DNA of 64,000 nucleotides. Origin: Stenogyne calaminthoides (lineage: Eukaryota; Streptophyta; Magnoliopsida; Lamiales; Lamiaceae). Positions 33,096 through 43,199 of this stretch are shown piece by piece; position 1 is the first letter of the stretch, and every line of letters starts with the position of its first letter. Below the pieces are notes generated by a model that did not search any database, had not been told where the DNA came from, and saw only the letters and a list, made by a program, of their open reading frames with translations. Where the stretch lies: positions 9,694,786 to 9,758,785 of the forward strand of contig JBBCBC010000030.1 of the NCBI GenBank assembly GCA_037126765.1. Direction: 5' to 3'. A program made the translations under genes and the position numbers.

Positions 33096-33980
33096 TTCAA
33101 GTGGGTGTGGAAGAACATTGCACTAATTAAAGCAGCAATGACGACATGGAAAGTTCTTTGGGACAGAATTCCTACTAGGCAAAATCTACTCAAGAGAAGA
33201 ATTCTTCAAATAAGTGATGAGGCCAAATGCCCCCTCTACAATACGATGACCGAATCCAAAACACACCTACTACTGGAATGCCCCGGTACGTTCTCAATTT
33301 GGTCGGAACTTGTGAATTGGCTAGGTGTTTTGTGTGCTATGATTAATAACATCTGAGATCATTTCCTTAGGGTATATTTGTTTTGAGCTTGAGGTGGATG
33401 GAGCAAATCCGGATGGTGGAAAAATGTGGATTGGGGAAATCCCGTGAATAGTAATCTATTGTTTGTTTTGGGTTGGATGTAGTAGAGATGGATGGAGCTT
33501 TATGTCAAATCAATAATTTTTAATTATGATGATATATTATTTTATTATTGTTAGTTAGTATGATAATGATTGTATGAAAGAAAAGTGTAAGAAAAGTAAG
33601 GGAGATAATGATTGTTGTAAGAAAAGTATGAGAGAGAATTAGTTGGTGTAAAAAAATATTGATGTAATAGTTTTAGGGTATAGATGTATAATAGGTGTGG
33701 ATGTGTATTTGGATGGAGGATGGGAAGTGAAAATCCAAAAAATGGACGGGACAGGGGGAGGCCCATCCCCCATCCGGACCTCCCCGGCTGAAAACAAACA
33801 CCACCTTAGTTTTTCTTGTTTGTCGAGTGGAAAAAAGGGAATAAATTTTGCTTCATGCCTTTGGATATGTGCGGTTTGGGTTATTTGAAGAAGGAGAAAC
33901 AAACTGATTTTTTAGGGAACCCCGTTTTCATTAGAAAATGTATTAGAGGAAATTAAAGGGAGGTTATGGAGTTAGTTCTC
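33096..33980 (+). pseudogene. LINE-4 zf-RVT and C-terminal remnant, interrupted by MITE
   Basis: 33105-33356 reads TWKVLWDRIPTRQNLLKRR, then C-x-L-Y and THLLLECPGTFSIW, the zinc-binding zf-RVT domain of plant L1 ORF2, with the first Cys pair altered to C...Y. After the MITE the frame resumes with CLWICAVWVI, a stop, RRRNK, and LEEIKGRLWS near 33945-33975. Several stops; no RNase H is recognised. Confidence 0.75.
33370..33805. mobile_element. PIF/Harbinger-like MITE, 436 bp, inside LINE-4
   Basis: Left end GGGTATATTTGTTTTGAGC and right end GGCTGAAAACAAACACCACC are inverted repeats. Both sides carry TTA (33367-33369 and 33806-33808), the PIF/Harbinger target duplication. It splits the LINE-4 coding remnant, so it is younger. 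The interior is AT-rich and non-coding. Confidence 0.8.
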
Positions 33981-34385
33981 AGCACGCTACCCGAATATGT
34001 GTAATTTTTCTTTTAGTGTCTGGCTCTCGAAGCCATCAGTTTTGGGTCTGTAAAGAGTTGTTGAACTGTAATTTTTTGACCGGGGATATGCCTTATATCC
34101 CGTGGGTCATTTCAAAATAAAGTTTCATTTTCCTGATAAAAAGAAAAGGTACACTTTACAATAACAAAATACGAGTTGGTTTCATGGGTACCAGTTGCAC
34201 CGTGTATTTCATGATGTATTTTAAAATTATGTAACTTGTTGCATTGAAAATACAATTTGTTTATACTGAACCGTGTAATTTATTTCTCATAGTAATAAAT
34301 GCACGGTTCAATAAAAATAAGTTGCATATTTCAATACAACAAAGTTGTACGATTTTAAAATACACATGATATTGGAGAAAATCGA

Positions 34386-35107
34386 AAGCTCTTCTTCTTC
34401 GATTGACTTACCGTTGAAGATTTTTTTGGAATAGGATAATAGTAGATGTACACAAATTGGTGGGTGCTCTATTTCAGGTTATGTGGTCGGCGCAGTAAGA
34501 GGTTCTCTTCGGTGGTTTATTTATAATTTTTGGTTTGTATTTAAAAAGTGTACTCACCTATGTTTTTTTTTAGATTGTAATATTTCAAAGATTTAGAGAA
34601 CTATCAATTCTCAGATAAAAATTATTCCTAGCTCTCACGAATTCAGGTTAAATTCCTCTTCAATTTTCATCAATCACAATTTAAATTCCAAGTCAGATTA
34701 GTTTAATTTATTTTGACCCATAGTTTAAATACTGTCATGATATTTTGCTATGTTAGTAATCAATGAATCACATTTAAAATTCCATATCAAAATAAGACTA
34801 TTTATACACTTTTAGCTTATAAGTTCTTTTGACCCATTTTTACAGTTTAAATTTCAGATCAGATTATTTTATTATGTTAGTACGTAATCAATCACAGTTT
34901 AGTTTTGTATCTGATTTCCTGCAGTGATTTGGTTAGTCGGATGCTATGGTATTTTCTTTATTTTAGGACTCACAGTTTAGTTTTGTATCTGATTTCCTGC
35001 AGTGATTTGGTTAGTCGAATGCTATGGTATTTTCTTTATTTTAGGACTTAAAACAAGGTAGATCATTTTTCTATATTAATAATCAGTCTCATAGTTAGAC
35101 TAGGTAT
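34386..35107. other. intergenic DNA with a 78-bp tandem duplication
   Basis: No gene was recognised. The only structure is the tandem duplication at 34893-35048. Confidence 0.5.
34893..35048. repeat. 78-bp tandem duplication
   Basis: Two adjacent copies (34893-34970 and 34971-35048) starting CACAGTTTAGTTTTGTATCT and ending TTTATTTTAGGACT differ by one base (CGG against CGA), so the event is recent. Confidence 0.92.
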
Positions 35108-35667
35108 CAGTGTTTTATAACCGAACCGGAAATCAAACCGGATTGGGTACCGGGTGGTGGTTCAACCGGTTGGACTGGTCGAACCGATGGTCCTATCGTT
35201 AAAATGATCTTTATCAATATTTTTAAAATATTCTCTATGTTACATTAAAAATAAAATAAATGTGCGCTTATAATAGAATCATAGACAACACAATACAAAC
35301 TAAAATAAGGATGATAAAAATAAGAATTAAGTTTTAAATTAATTAAAAAATAATAAAATAATAAAAAAATATTCCCTCCGTCCCTTGATTACTGCAACAC
35401 TTACCTTATTTGAACGTCCCAACATTACAGCAACACTCCCAAAATGGAAACAAATATAATATTAATACACTCACAACACTCTTATTTTATTCCACTCAAA
35501 CCAATTTTACTTGGTTTGCGTGCCATTTTTGGTGTTGCAATAATGCCGAGATGGAGGGAGTAACAAAATAACAAAAAATAAGTTCAACAGATTTTACCGA
35601 TTTCCCGATTTTGATCGATATTTTTTCAGTTGTGGCTGGTTTTTTCCGGTTCAACCGTGAAAACAGT
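35108..35667. mobile_element. degenerate non-autonomous hAT element
   Basis: Starts CAGTGTTTTATAACCGAACC, close to the inverted end of the hAT element at 7572-8283, and has the same CCGGTT-rich ends. It ends near CAACCGTGAAAACAGT, where the expected CACTG is damaged. No target duplication remains. A Stowaway-like MITE lies inside. Confidence 0.65.
35372..35560. mobile_element. Stowaway (Tc1/mariner) MITE, 189 bp
   Basis: The left end TTCCCTCCGTCCC and the right end GATGGAGGGAG form the classic Stowaway terminus, flanked by TA on both sides (35370-35371 and 35561-35562). The inverted similarity continues inward (TGCAACAC / GGTGTTGCA). It is nested in the degenerate hAT element. Confidence 0.85.
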
Positions 35668-36394
35668 TTTTTGAGGGTATGTGCCACCTAGATTTGCCCA
35701 AATAGTTATTTTGAAACCCCTAGAGTATTTTTGTACTATTTTCTGCCTCAAACAATATTCCCATATCTTTAGCTTCTTGTTCCATGTAAAATGCTTGTTG
35801 TTCCAGCTTTATTATTTAAATCTTCTTCACGTTTATCTCTATTACTCCTATCACGGCCCTACAACAAGCTTTATTATTTAAATCTTCTTCACGTTTATCT
35901 CTGTTACTCTTATCACGGCCCTTGGTAATATGTGATTTGTTAAATAGTGTATATGTTAACTGAAAGTTGAAATTGGGATTCCGTTCCCAGTGTTTTCTCG
36001 AAATGTGATCAAATATGTCCTAAACTTTTGTGCAGTTGCTCTACTTTGTTCATTTATTCACTTGGTTTAATTTGATTGACTGTTTTAGGTTTAATGCAAA
36101 CTGCAAAAGGAAAAATGGTTGTGGCGGTCACCTCCAGGTAACACATCAAACTTTATTTACAAATTAATTTACTCGATCGAATAAAAGTAAGCTGAGAGGG
36201 TCAGGTTTTGAATTTATGTTTAGAGGGTCTAATAATGTATTAAATAATATTCCTCCAAATATGCTCACCTCTTAATAGAGGTGGATGAGATTAAAAAAAC
36301 TATGCATCGGGGCAACAACAACTGATTTTGGAAGAACAAATAAATCAGGCCCAACCCCCTCCAACACCACCATTCCCGTATGGTCCGGATGCTT
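35668..36394. other. intergenic DNA with a 62-bp tandem duplication
   Basis: A 62-bp unit starting AGCTTTATTATTTAAATC is present twice in tandem (35805-35866 and 35867-35928) with a few differences. No gene is recognised in the rest. Confidence 0.6.
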
Positions 36395-36984
36395 CAACCT
36401 CCCAACCAACAGCAACATCATTTGCTCTGCAAAATGAGGATGGATGGGATGGGACCCAAGCAGCATGATAGGATGCAGTTTTTACAAGTGGGTGATCAGT
36501 AGGCTGGTGAAGTGGATGACCATCAGCCGCAATTGCATGGGGAGACCATACTAGAGGACTCCACCTCACTTTGCTTCATTGTTTTTTTCTAACAGAAAAA
36601 ATTTAAATAAATTTAATACAGAAAAAAATACTATTATCAAAACAAAAACAAAGAAATTTATCTAATACAAACTTACTTGTCTCTTCGAGGCTTTTTTCTT
36701 TTAAGAATTTCCCAAGATGAGTAACCATTAATCGTCATTACAGTCCTAACATCCTTCCGAAGTACAATTGGTGTCGTCTCCCCAAGTTGTTGCGGTTGAT
36801 GGTCCTCCACCTCTTCTTCCTCCTCAAGCTGCTGATCATTCTCTAGTATTGTATCCCCATACAGTTGCGGCTGATGGTCATCCACCTACCCACTTGTAAA
36901 AAATGTATTCTATCATCAGCTGTTGAGGTCCCATCCATCCATCCTCATTTTGCGGAGCAAATGATGTTGCTGTTGGTACGGAGG
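36395..36984. repeat. large inverted repeat of coding-like DNA
   Basis: The left arm 36395-36557 and right arm 36840-36984 are inverted copies, ~85-90% identical by eye, around a ~280-bp spacer. Both arms keep ACAGCAACATCATTTGCTC, AAAATGAGGATGGATGG and GGATGACCATCAGCCGCAA when read in the same sense. The right arm ends within two bases of the start of the X1 LTR. Confidence 0.8.
36673..36984 (-). pseudogene. unrecognised acidic ORF fragment, probably transposon-derived
   Basis: Minus-strand sequence, open from 36885 to 36673, reads MDDHQPQLYGDTILENDQQL, then an acidic run EEEEEVE, a second DHQPQQLGET-like repeat, and VLRKDVRTVMTINGYSSWE before a basic end. The N-terminal part is repeated on the plus strand in the left arm of the inverted repeat. 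No family is named with confidence; a CACTA accessory protein is one possibility. Confidence 0.4.
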
Positions 36985-36985
36985 T

Positions 36986-38536
36986 TGTTGGGAAATTTGT
37001 AGTTTTGATGGAAGTTCCAAAACAGATTGTAATAGGACCAGTCAGACCTGTTAGCTGACTGAGGAATTAAATATCAGATAGGATGACTAGCTGAAATGTA
37101 TAGACAATTGATGTAATAGATAGGTCACATATTGAGGGGAACTCAATATGAATAGGTTAAGTCTTGAAGAAGATCAGAAGATCAGAAGAAGTCAGAAGAT
37201 CAGAAGATCAGACGAGTCAGATAGTCAGATGATCAGGTGAAGACATGAAGCTGAAGAATCAGAAGACATGAAGATCAGATGACTACCAGAAGAACAAGAC
37301 CAGAAGACCTACATCAGAAGGATGAAGAATAGTCTGCTAGTTTTGCTAAGATAACTTGCATCAGAAGACTCTATCAGGTAGACTGATCAGTATTATCTGA
37401 TCAGGTCAGCTCACACCAGGTGACAACTGAAGATTCACCACAACATATGATGTTAATCAGACAAGAAGAATGTTAACCTTAGTTGGTAAAGCAAACACTG
37501 AACAAATGTACTTGTTAACCAATGAGATCGAGACACGTATGTACGGAGCTGACAATGCGGGATTCGGCGCGGCACAGTCAAACGACTAGAAAGGACAAAC
37601 ATACATGCTTTCGGCCATGCCATCCTTGAAGCACATCACATCAAGCCTGCAAATCTACCTAAAATAGACTGAAATTCAAATTGCTCTCCAACGGCTATTT
37701 GATTTCAAGGTCTATAAATATGGGATCAAACCTTTATAGTAAGGTTACGGAATCTATCATCAAGCTCAAGCTATCCGCAATTTCCGCACAAAGAACACAA
37801 AATCAAGAATATTTTCTAAGTGTTCATCCCATAGTTCTTAGCACAGAAATCTTATCCTCTAGCTTTAGGCTACCCAAATACTAGGATAGATTTTCAGTTG
37901 GAACACAACAAATCTTATACCCAAACCAAAAAGTTAGGTTAAGTTTGTTTAGCAAGATTTCAGACTAGGGTTTCTAGTTTCTGATTTTTGTGATTGGTTG
38001 AGTGAGAACTCTTAAAACATCTGTTGTATTGTGTTGGACTAACACATTAAACTAAGTCCAGTTGGTTAAGTTGGTACCCCTGCTGATAGGGAAGAGTGGA
38101 GGTATGACAGGTTGTCCGAACCACTATAAAAATCTGGTGTGCCTTATCTGATTTATCTATTTTACACTTTGCACACTACTTGTTAAAGTATTAGATGCAT
38201 ATTCTGGGTCTGGATCAGATTTGCATCAAGCAACTGATCTGATCAGTTTGACACTTTGTCATCTGATTCAAAACAGATCACTCAGAATTCTGATTTGGTA
38301 AACCGGTTTTTCACACTGGTTAGAACTTAGCTTCCGCACATCAGTTAAACTGATAGACACCTAACTGATCTGCCCTCAGGTGATCAGTAAGTTGGATATC
38401 AATCCAAACTGATTTACACGCTCTCTGATCAGGCATACTTGCAATTCACACCTGATCTCACACAAAAGTTTTAAGAAGTCCATTCAACCCTCCCCTCTAG
38501 ACTTCTGCCCTCACGAAAACCCGTTCGGGACCTACA
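36986..38536 (+). repeat. X1 5' LTR
   Basis: Starts TGTTGGGAAATTTG and ends GGGACCTACA, two bases before the PBS. About 1.55 kb, very rich in CTG/CAG words (CAGATGATCAG-like runs). TATAAATA occurs near 37712. Related to the X2 LTR at 57403. Confidence 0.8.
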
Positions 38537-38538
38537 AG

Positions 38539-38550
38539 TGGTATCAGAGC
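38539..38550 (+). other. X1 primer binding site (initiator tRNA-Met)
   Basis: TGGTATCAGAGC, complementary to the 3' end of plant initiator tRNA-Met, two bases after the LTR. This fixes the LTR boundary and plus orientation. Confidence 0.92.
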
Positions 38551-38675
38551 AGTGGTTCTACGGATCACTGGCTTTGAGTATCATCGGTTCTATAGGAAGA
38601 ACCATTGTGGTCACTTGAACAGATCTTGAAAAACCTGTTTTTTAAACTCATATGTTTTCAAAACTCACGTACAAC

Positions 38676-41036
38676 ATGGATAATACTTCGGGTATGTATC
38701 ATGATCTGCCTAAGTTCTCGATTGATGAGTATGCTGACTGGACCATACTCATGAGCAACCATCTTGGTGCGATAAGCAGCAGAATGATGGAAGTTCTTGA
38801 ACAAGGACCCATCATCATCTATCACAACAACCCAACTGAAGGAGGTGATCCAAAACATCCAACTGGAGCCAGAATCATAAAGAGTCCTTCACTGATGGAT
38901 GCCGGGGAAAGGAAATTGTCCAATCTGGATACTGTAGCCAGACACATCATCATGAAGATGATGGACAAGATAACACGTGAGAAGATCAAGTATCTCAAGA
39001 CTGTCAAACAGATGTGGGATACTCTTGCTGAGATGTGCAAAGGAAATGATCTCATTAAGGATAGCAGATTGCAAGCTGAAAGGGTAAAATTTGAGAAACT
39101 CAAGATGCTGCCAAATGAAACGATAAATCAGCTTGATGGAAGAATCACCATGTCAGTAAAAAAACTTCGTGAACTGGGACGAGAAATATCTGACAAAGAT
39201 ATCAACTACAAAATCTTGAGGTCTTTGACCAAGAAATGAGACATGAAAGTGATAGTTATAAAGGAATTGTCATGACATTGCTAAGATGAAGCCAAGCAAC
39301 CTGTTTCTCAGTTTAAAGGCTCATGAATTCGACCTGATTGAAAGAGGCCAAGAAGAAGAAGAAGTTGCCTGCTGAAACCACACCTGCCACATCAAAAGCC
39401 GTTGCATTCAAGGCAGCTAGCAGCAGTTCGAAGTCTACTGAACCTATTGGAAATATCATGAGTCAGGTAGAACAGATTGCTTTGCTGACCAGAAAGCTTG
39501 AAAGATCAAATATTCAACTGGGAAAGTATCAAAAAATTTATAGAGACTATCAGAACAGCAGAGGAAGAGAAAGGAGATCTACTGACAAATCATAAGAAAG
39601 GAATCATTCTGATGACCGAAGAGGTGATCATAGAGATGACCGCAGAGAAGATAAGAAGAGAGATGATAGTTCTGATGATAGAAGAGACAACATATCAGAA
39701 AGAAGAAATTCTGACTACAGACAAACTGGGAAGTCACCTGACAGATCCGATAGAAGAAATGACTCACCTGGCAGAAGAAATTCCGTAGAACCTGGAGCAT
39801 GTTTCAACTGGCGAAAAACCAGTCACTACAAAGGTCTGCATCGCCTCGACTGACTCCAAAAGAAAAGAGAAGATAAGTTTTAATGTAAGAGAGAAAAGAT
39901 ACGAGATAGAAAAGCCATGGTTGCCGATACATCCGGGATAGATGACTTTATCCGCCTTCGATGATTCTCCGTTACTCATCCAGAGAAGACTTCTACCGAT
40001 GACCATCACGATGATTTCGACAATTTCGACGATCTGATGTTCTCATCTGATGACGACATCTGCCTCATGGCCAAGGATGATGATCAATCTGAGGTAACTT
40101 CTAAACCTTCGGTTTTTTACTTTCCCACGCCTGTCTTTGTCGAAAGCACACCGCCGGGAGATTGACCAAAGAAATTTCTACAATGAGCAATTGCTTGATG
40201 ATCTCTCTAATGCAGTAAACACTTATACAATAGTGGAAACTGAGAACGATAAGCTGAGGGCAGAGAACATTCAGCTTGTTAAAAATAATGCTATAAGTAA
40301 AGCTGCTAAACTAAAATCAGTTGAGATTGTTCGTAAGATGATCGCAGAATCGAGTTTTTGAAAAGTCACTCTTCCGATCGAGGTAAACCGTCAAGGAACG
40401 ACAAGTTATCAAAAAAAAAAAAAGTTCGATGATCTCGTAATCCTTCAAGCTAAGTTTGATGAACTCTTCCGATCGCATGAGAGTCTAAAAACAAAGTGAG
40501 GACGGTTTAAAATAAAGTAGAGATTTTTGGAAAAGCTTCTAAAAATATTGATGAAATAACAAGCTGTTTTCGAAAGCCAACTGATAAGAAGGGTATTGGG
40601 TTTGATAGCCCTTCTGGATCCTCATATGTCCAACCTGGTTCACAGTCCAAAAGTGAATTTGGGAAGATTTCTGGACAAGATACACGAAATGCCAAATCTG
40701 TATCAAAGAAGGGAAACAGACACTGAATGAGCAAGAAGAAAGTGCCCGATCGTAAAAGGAACATAAATGAACCTCAAATGATCAAGCAGCAGCTGAGGAA
40801 TCAACAGAAGAACCCTGTTCTTCTGAATAGACCTCAATCTGCTCAGCAGACTAGGAATCAGAAGGAACAATCCCGCAAGAGAAAGTTCAATCTGAGACCT
40901 AATCAGGTCAAGCTGCCTAATCAGTAAGCTAAGGGTAAACTGCAGAAACCATTTGTGCAAAAGAGATATGAATCTTTTGAAGGTAGCAGTCGTACCTATC
41001 CTTTCAACCAGAAATCCAGGACATATGCACCAGAAC
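38676..41036 (+). pseudogene. X1 Gag and following region
   Basis: Starts at the ATG at 38676 (MDNTSGMYHDLPKFSIDEYA). The copia Gag core (UBN2-type) includes DTVARHIIMKMMDKITREK and RVKFEKLKMLPNETINQLDG. A nonsense change (TGA at 39237) replaces the Trp expected after TKK. Downstream are AHEFDLIE, a Lys/Glu-rich stretch, a remnant zinc knuckle near 39795-39835 (CFNWRKTSHYKGLH), and low-complexity polar sequence to 41036, with many frameshifts. The copy ends at the Y1 insertion. Confidence 0.75.
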
Positions 41037-42873
41037 TATTGGGGAATAATTTGCACGGATCTATTCGGGATAAATATTTAAATACAAATTTAATTCTTAT
41101 AATTATTACTAGCATGAATTAATCATATATTAATTCAAATAATAATCCAACAACAAATCATGCATATAATTGAATCACGTAAATCCTACGCATGCGGAAA
41201 TTCTACGAGTTTACTTGAACGTACCTCTTGGGATGGCAATGGTTTTGTTGATTAGACACACCAAAAGAACTTCCCAAGTATTCCCTTAATCCTTGCTCGA
41301 CTATCCGGTGGTAGGACGCTTTCGAACAATTAACAAAAGGAAAATAAATTTTGTTGCACCACCTTTGTGGATTTACTAATTTTTCCAGCACATGGAATTG
41401 TACTTGGGAATGAAAGAATCATCCCCTATTTATAGAGTAGTGGTGGTCGAAATTTTGGGGCAAAAACAATGTGGGAAAATCTTTTCTTGATCTCCAAGAA
41501 ATCTTGAATATATCTCCTATATTCTTTTTCCCATAATTATAATATTCCACAAAATCCCACCTACTCTTTGTTATGGAATATTTTAGAAAATTATAGGGCA
41601 AGAATCCAAGATTTGGATCTTCTTGATTTTATGAGATATTCTTGTATTTCAAGAAATACATATCTTCCATAATATATTTTCAAGAAAATCAAGAAAATCT
41701 TCATTTCCCTTAATTATCAAAAATTTTGAAAATTGCTCTATGGATAACCAAGTGGGAGATTTCTTGAATTTAATGAGATAATCTTGTATTCCAAGAATAC
41801 ATATCTTCATTCCATAACAAAATTTAAAGAAAATATTTCTCCCATTTTATCCATAAATTTCGAAAATTATGAGAAAAAATAAGCAACAATATTTATTTTA
41901 TTTTAAACACCTTTTTCAGTTATTAGACTATATGTTGGGCTACTTAAGGGGCCTTTAGGAGAATTAAGATTGGACCTTCCAATGGATCTTGAATTATCAA
42001 TATTGAGTCATAATATTATTCAAGCCCATAAATATTAATTAATCACACTACATATTTAATATTACACTATTCATCTTAACCCATATTACAGTCAATATGG
42101 CTCCCGGTTATTATTTCTCATGTTTAAGATTATCTAGCTCATTAATTAATTTAAGCCACTGAAATAGCTTTCCATTAATTAATATCTTTTGTCCTTGGTT
42201 AAGGAACGGTTCAATATTATTATCCATACCGGAAACTAGTTCCACTTGCAAGATTTGGTATGATAAAGCTTATGAACCTCCCAAGGGGGCGTCGAACAAA
42301 GCGTGCTTGCACACGATTCTCCGTATTAAATCTTAGCAATCGCATGTGACCAATAATATTGCCCAAGATAAAAAGTATTGAATCTCGTTGATTCTCTACC
42401 CATGATAAGTCAAATCAATAGTTACCAATCACACGTGATCCTATTTAAGGAACGAAGATTAAGAAATAACTAACCACTGAGGTCTAATTCTTCCTTGTTC
42501 ATTCTCAAGAATTTGTCCTCCTCAGAGGTCCTATTCAAAGCATCACCATGCACTAGTGTAATCTCTTGGTCAAGACAAGCCAATCCGAGCCTTACACTTC
42601 AACCTTTCACGATGGATTGCTCATTTCCATCTAGGTCGTGAATGGTGTACTTGTAGATACAAGGGATTGATAATTTAATCTTCTGTGATCTGGTATCACT
42701 AAATTAACTACAATGTAACACGTACTATTTAATGAACAGTTATGCAATAAATATATGTAACATTCGATGATATTTAAAGCATCGCTGATAAATAATTTAT
42801 TTCAAAGAAATAAGTCCGAAATTCAGTTTTGATTATACAAAGTAAAAGCATACTTTCCAGTATAATCCCAACA
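41037..42873 (-). repeat. Y1 LTR (3' in element sense)
   Basis: On the minus strand it starts TGTTGGGATTATACTGG (42873) and ends near 41037, where the expected CCCAACA is decayed. About 1.84 kb. AAGTGGGAGAT, the polypurine tract, lies immediately before it (minus, 42884-42874). Confidence 0.8.
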
Positions 42874-43199
42874 ATCTCCCACTTATACTCAAAGTCTGCT
42901 TTTAAGTATACTACAACATGTCTCGTGTAGTTCCTAATTCGTGACATCTAATGTCACCAACAATCTCCCACTTATACTCAAAACAGATTGGCAACGGTCT
43001 TGACACCCATTCCTTCCACATGTCTCTCGAATGTATTCGTGAGGCGCACCCTTTGTGAATGGATCTCGCTAGTTGTCTTCAGACGCTATCTTTGCCACAT
43101 CTATATCTCATCTATTAACGATATCTCGTATAAGATGGTATTTCCTTTCAATGTGTTTGCTGGCCTTGTGGGCTCTTGGTTCCCTTGAATTTGCAACTG

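Larger units (their letters stand above)
33096..34148 (+). mobile_element. L1-type LINE 3' fragment (LINE-4)
   Basis: Inserted in block C2 between GAAGATAAG and GTACACTTTAC; C1 is uninterrupted at about 10629. It starts inside the zf-RVT domain and ends with an AATAAAG...AAAAAGAAAAG tail. A possible short duplication (ATAAG / AAAAG) is not convincing. A PIF-like MITE (33370-33805) splits it. Confidence 0.8.
32116..34385. repeat. segmental duplication, copy 2, right block (C2)
   Basis: Paralogue of 9770-10875, enlarged by a Mutator-like MITE (32249-32524) and by LINE-4 with its PIF-like MITE (33096-34148). After these are removed the two blocks align through TTAATTTTGAAGATAAG and ACTTTACAATAA. 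Confidence 0.8.

Noticed and set aside
37681..37884. 67-codon plus ORF in the X1 LTR
   Set aside because: Lies within the LTR, lacks any domain, and is not preserved in the X2 LTR.
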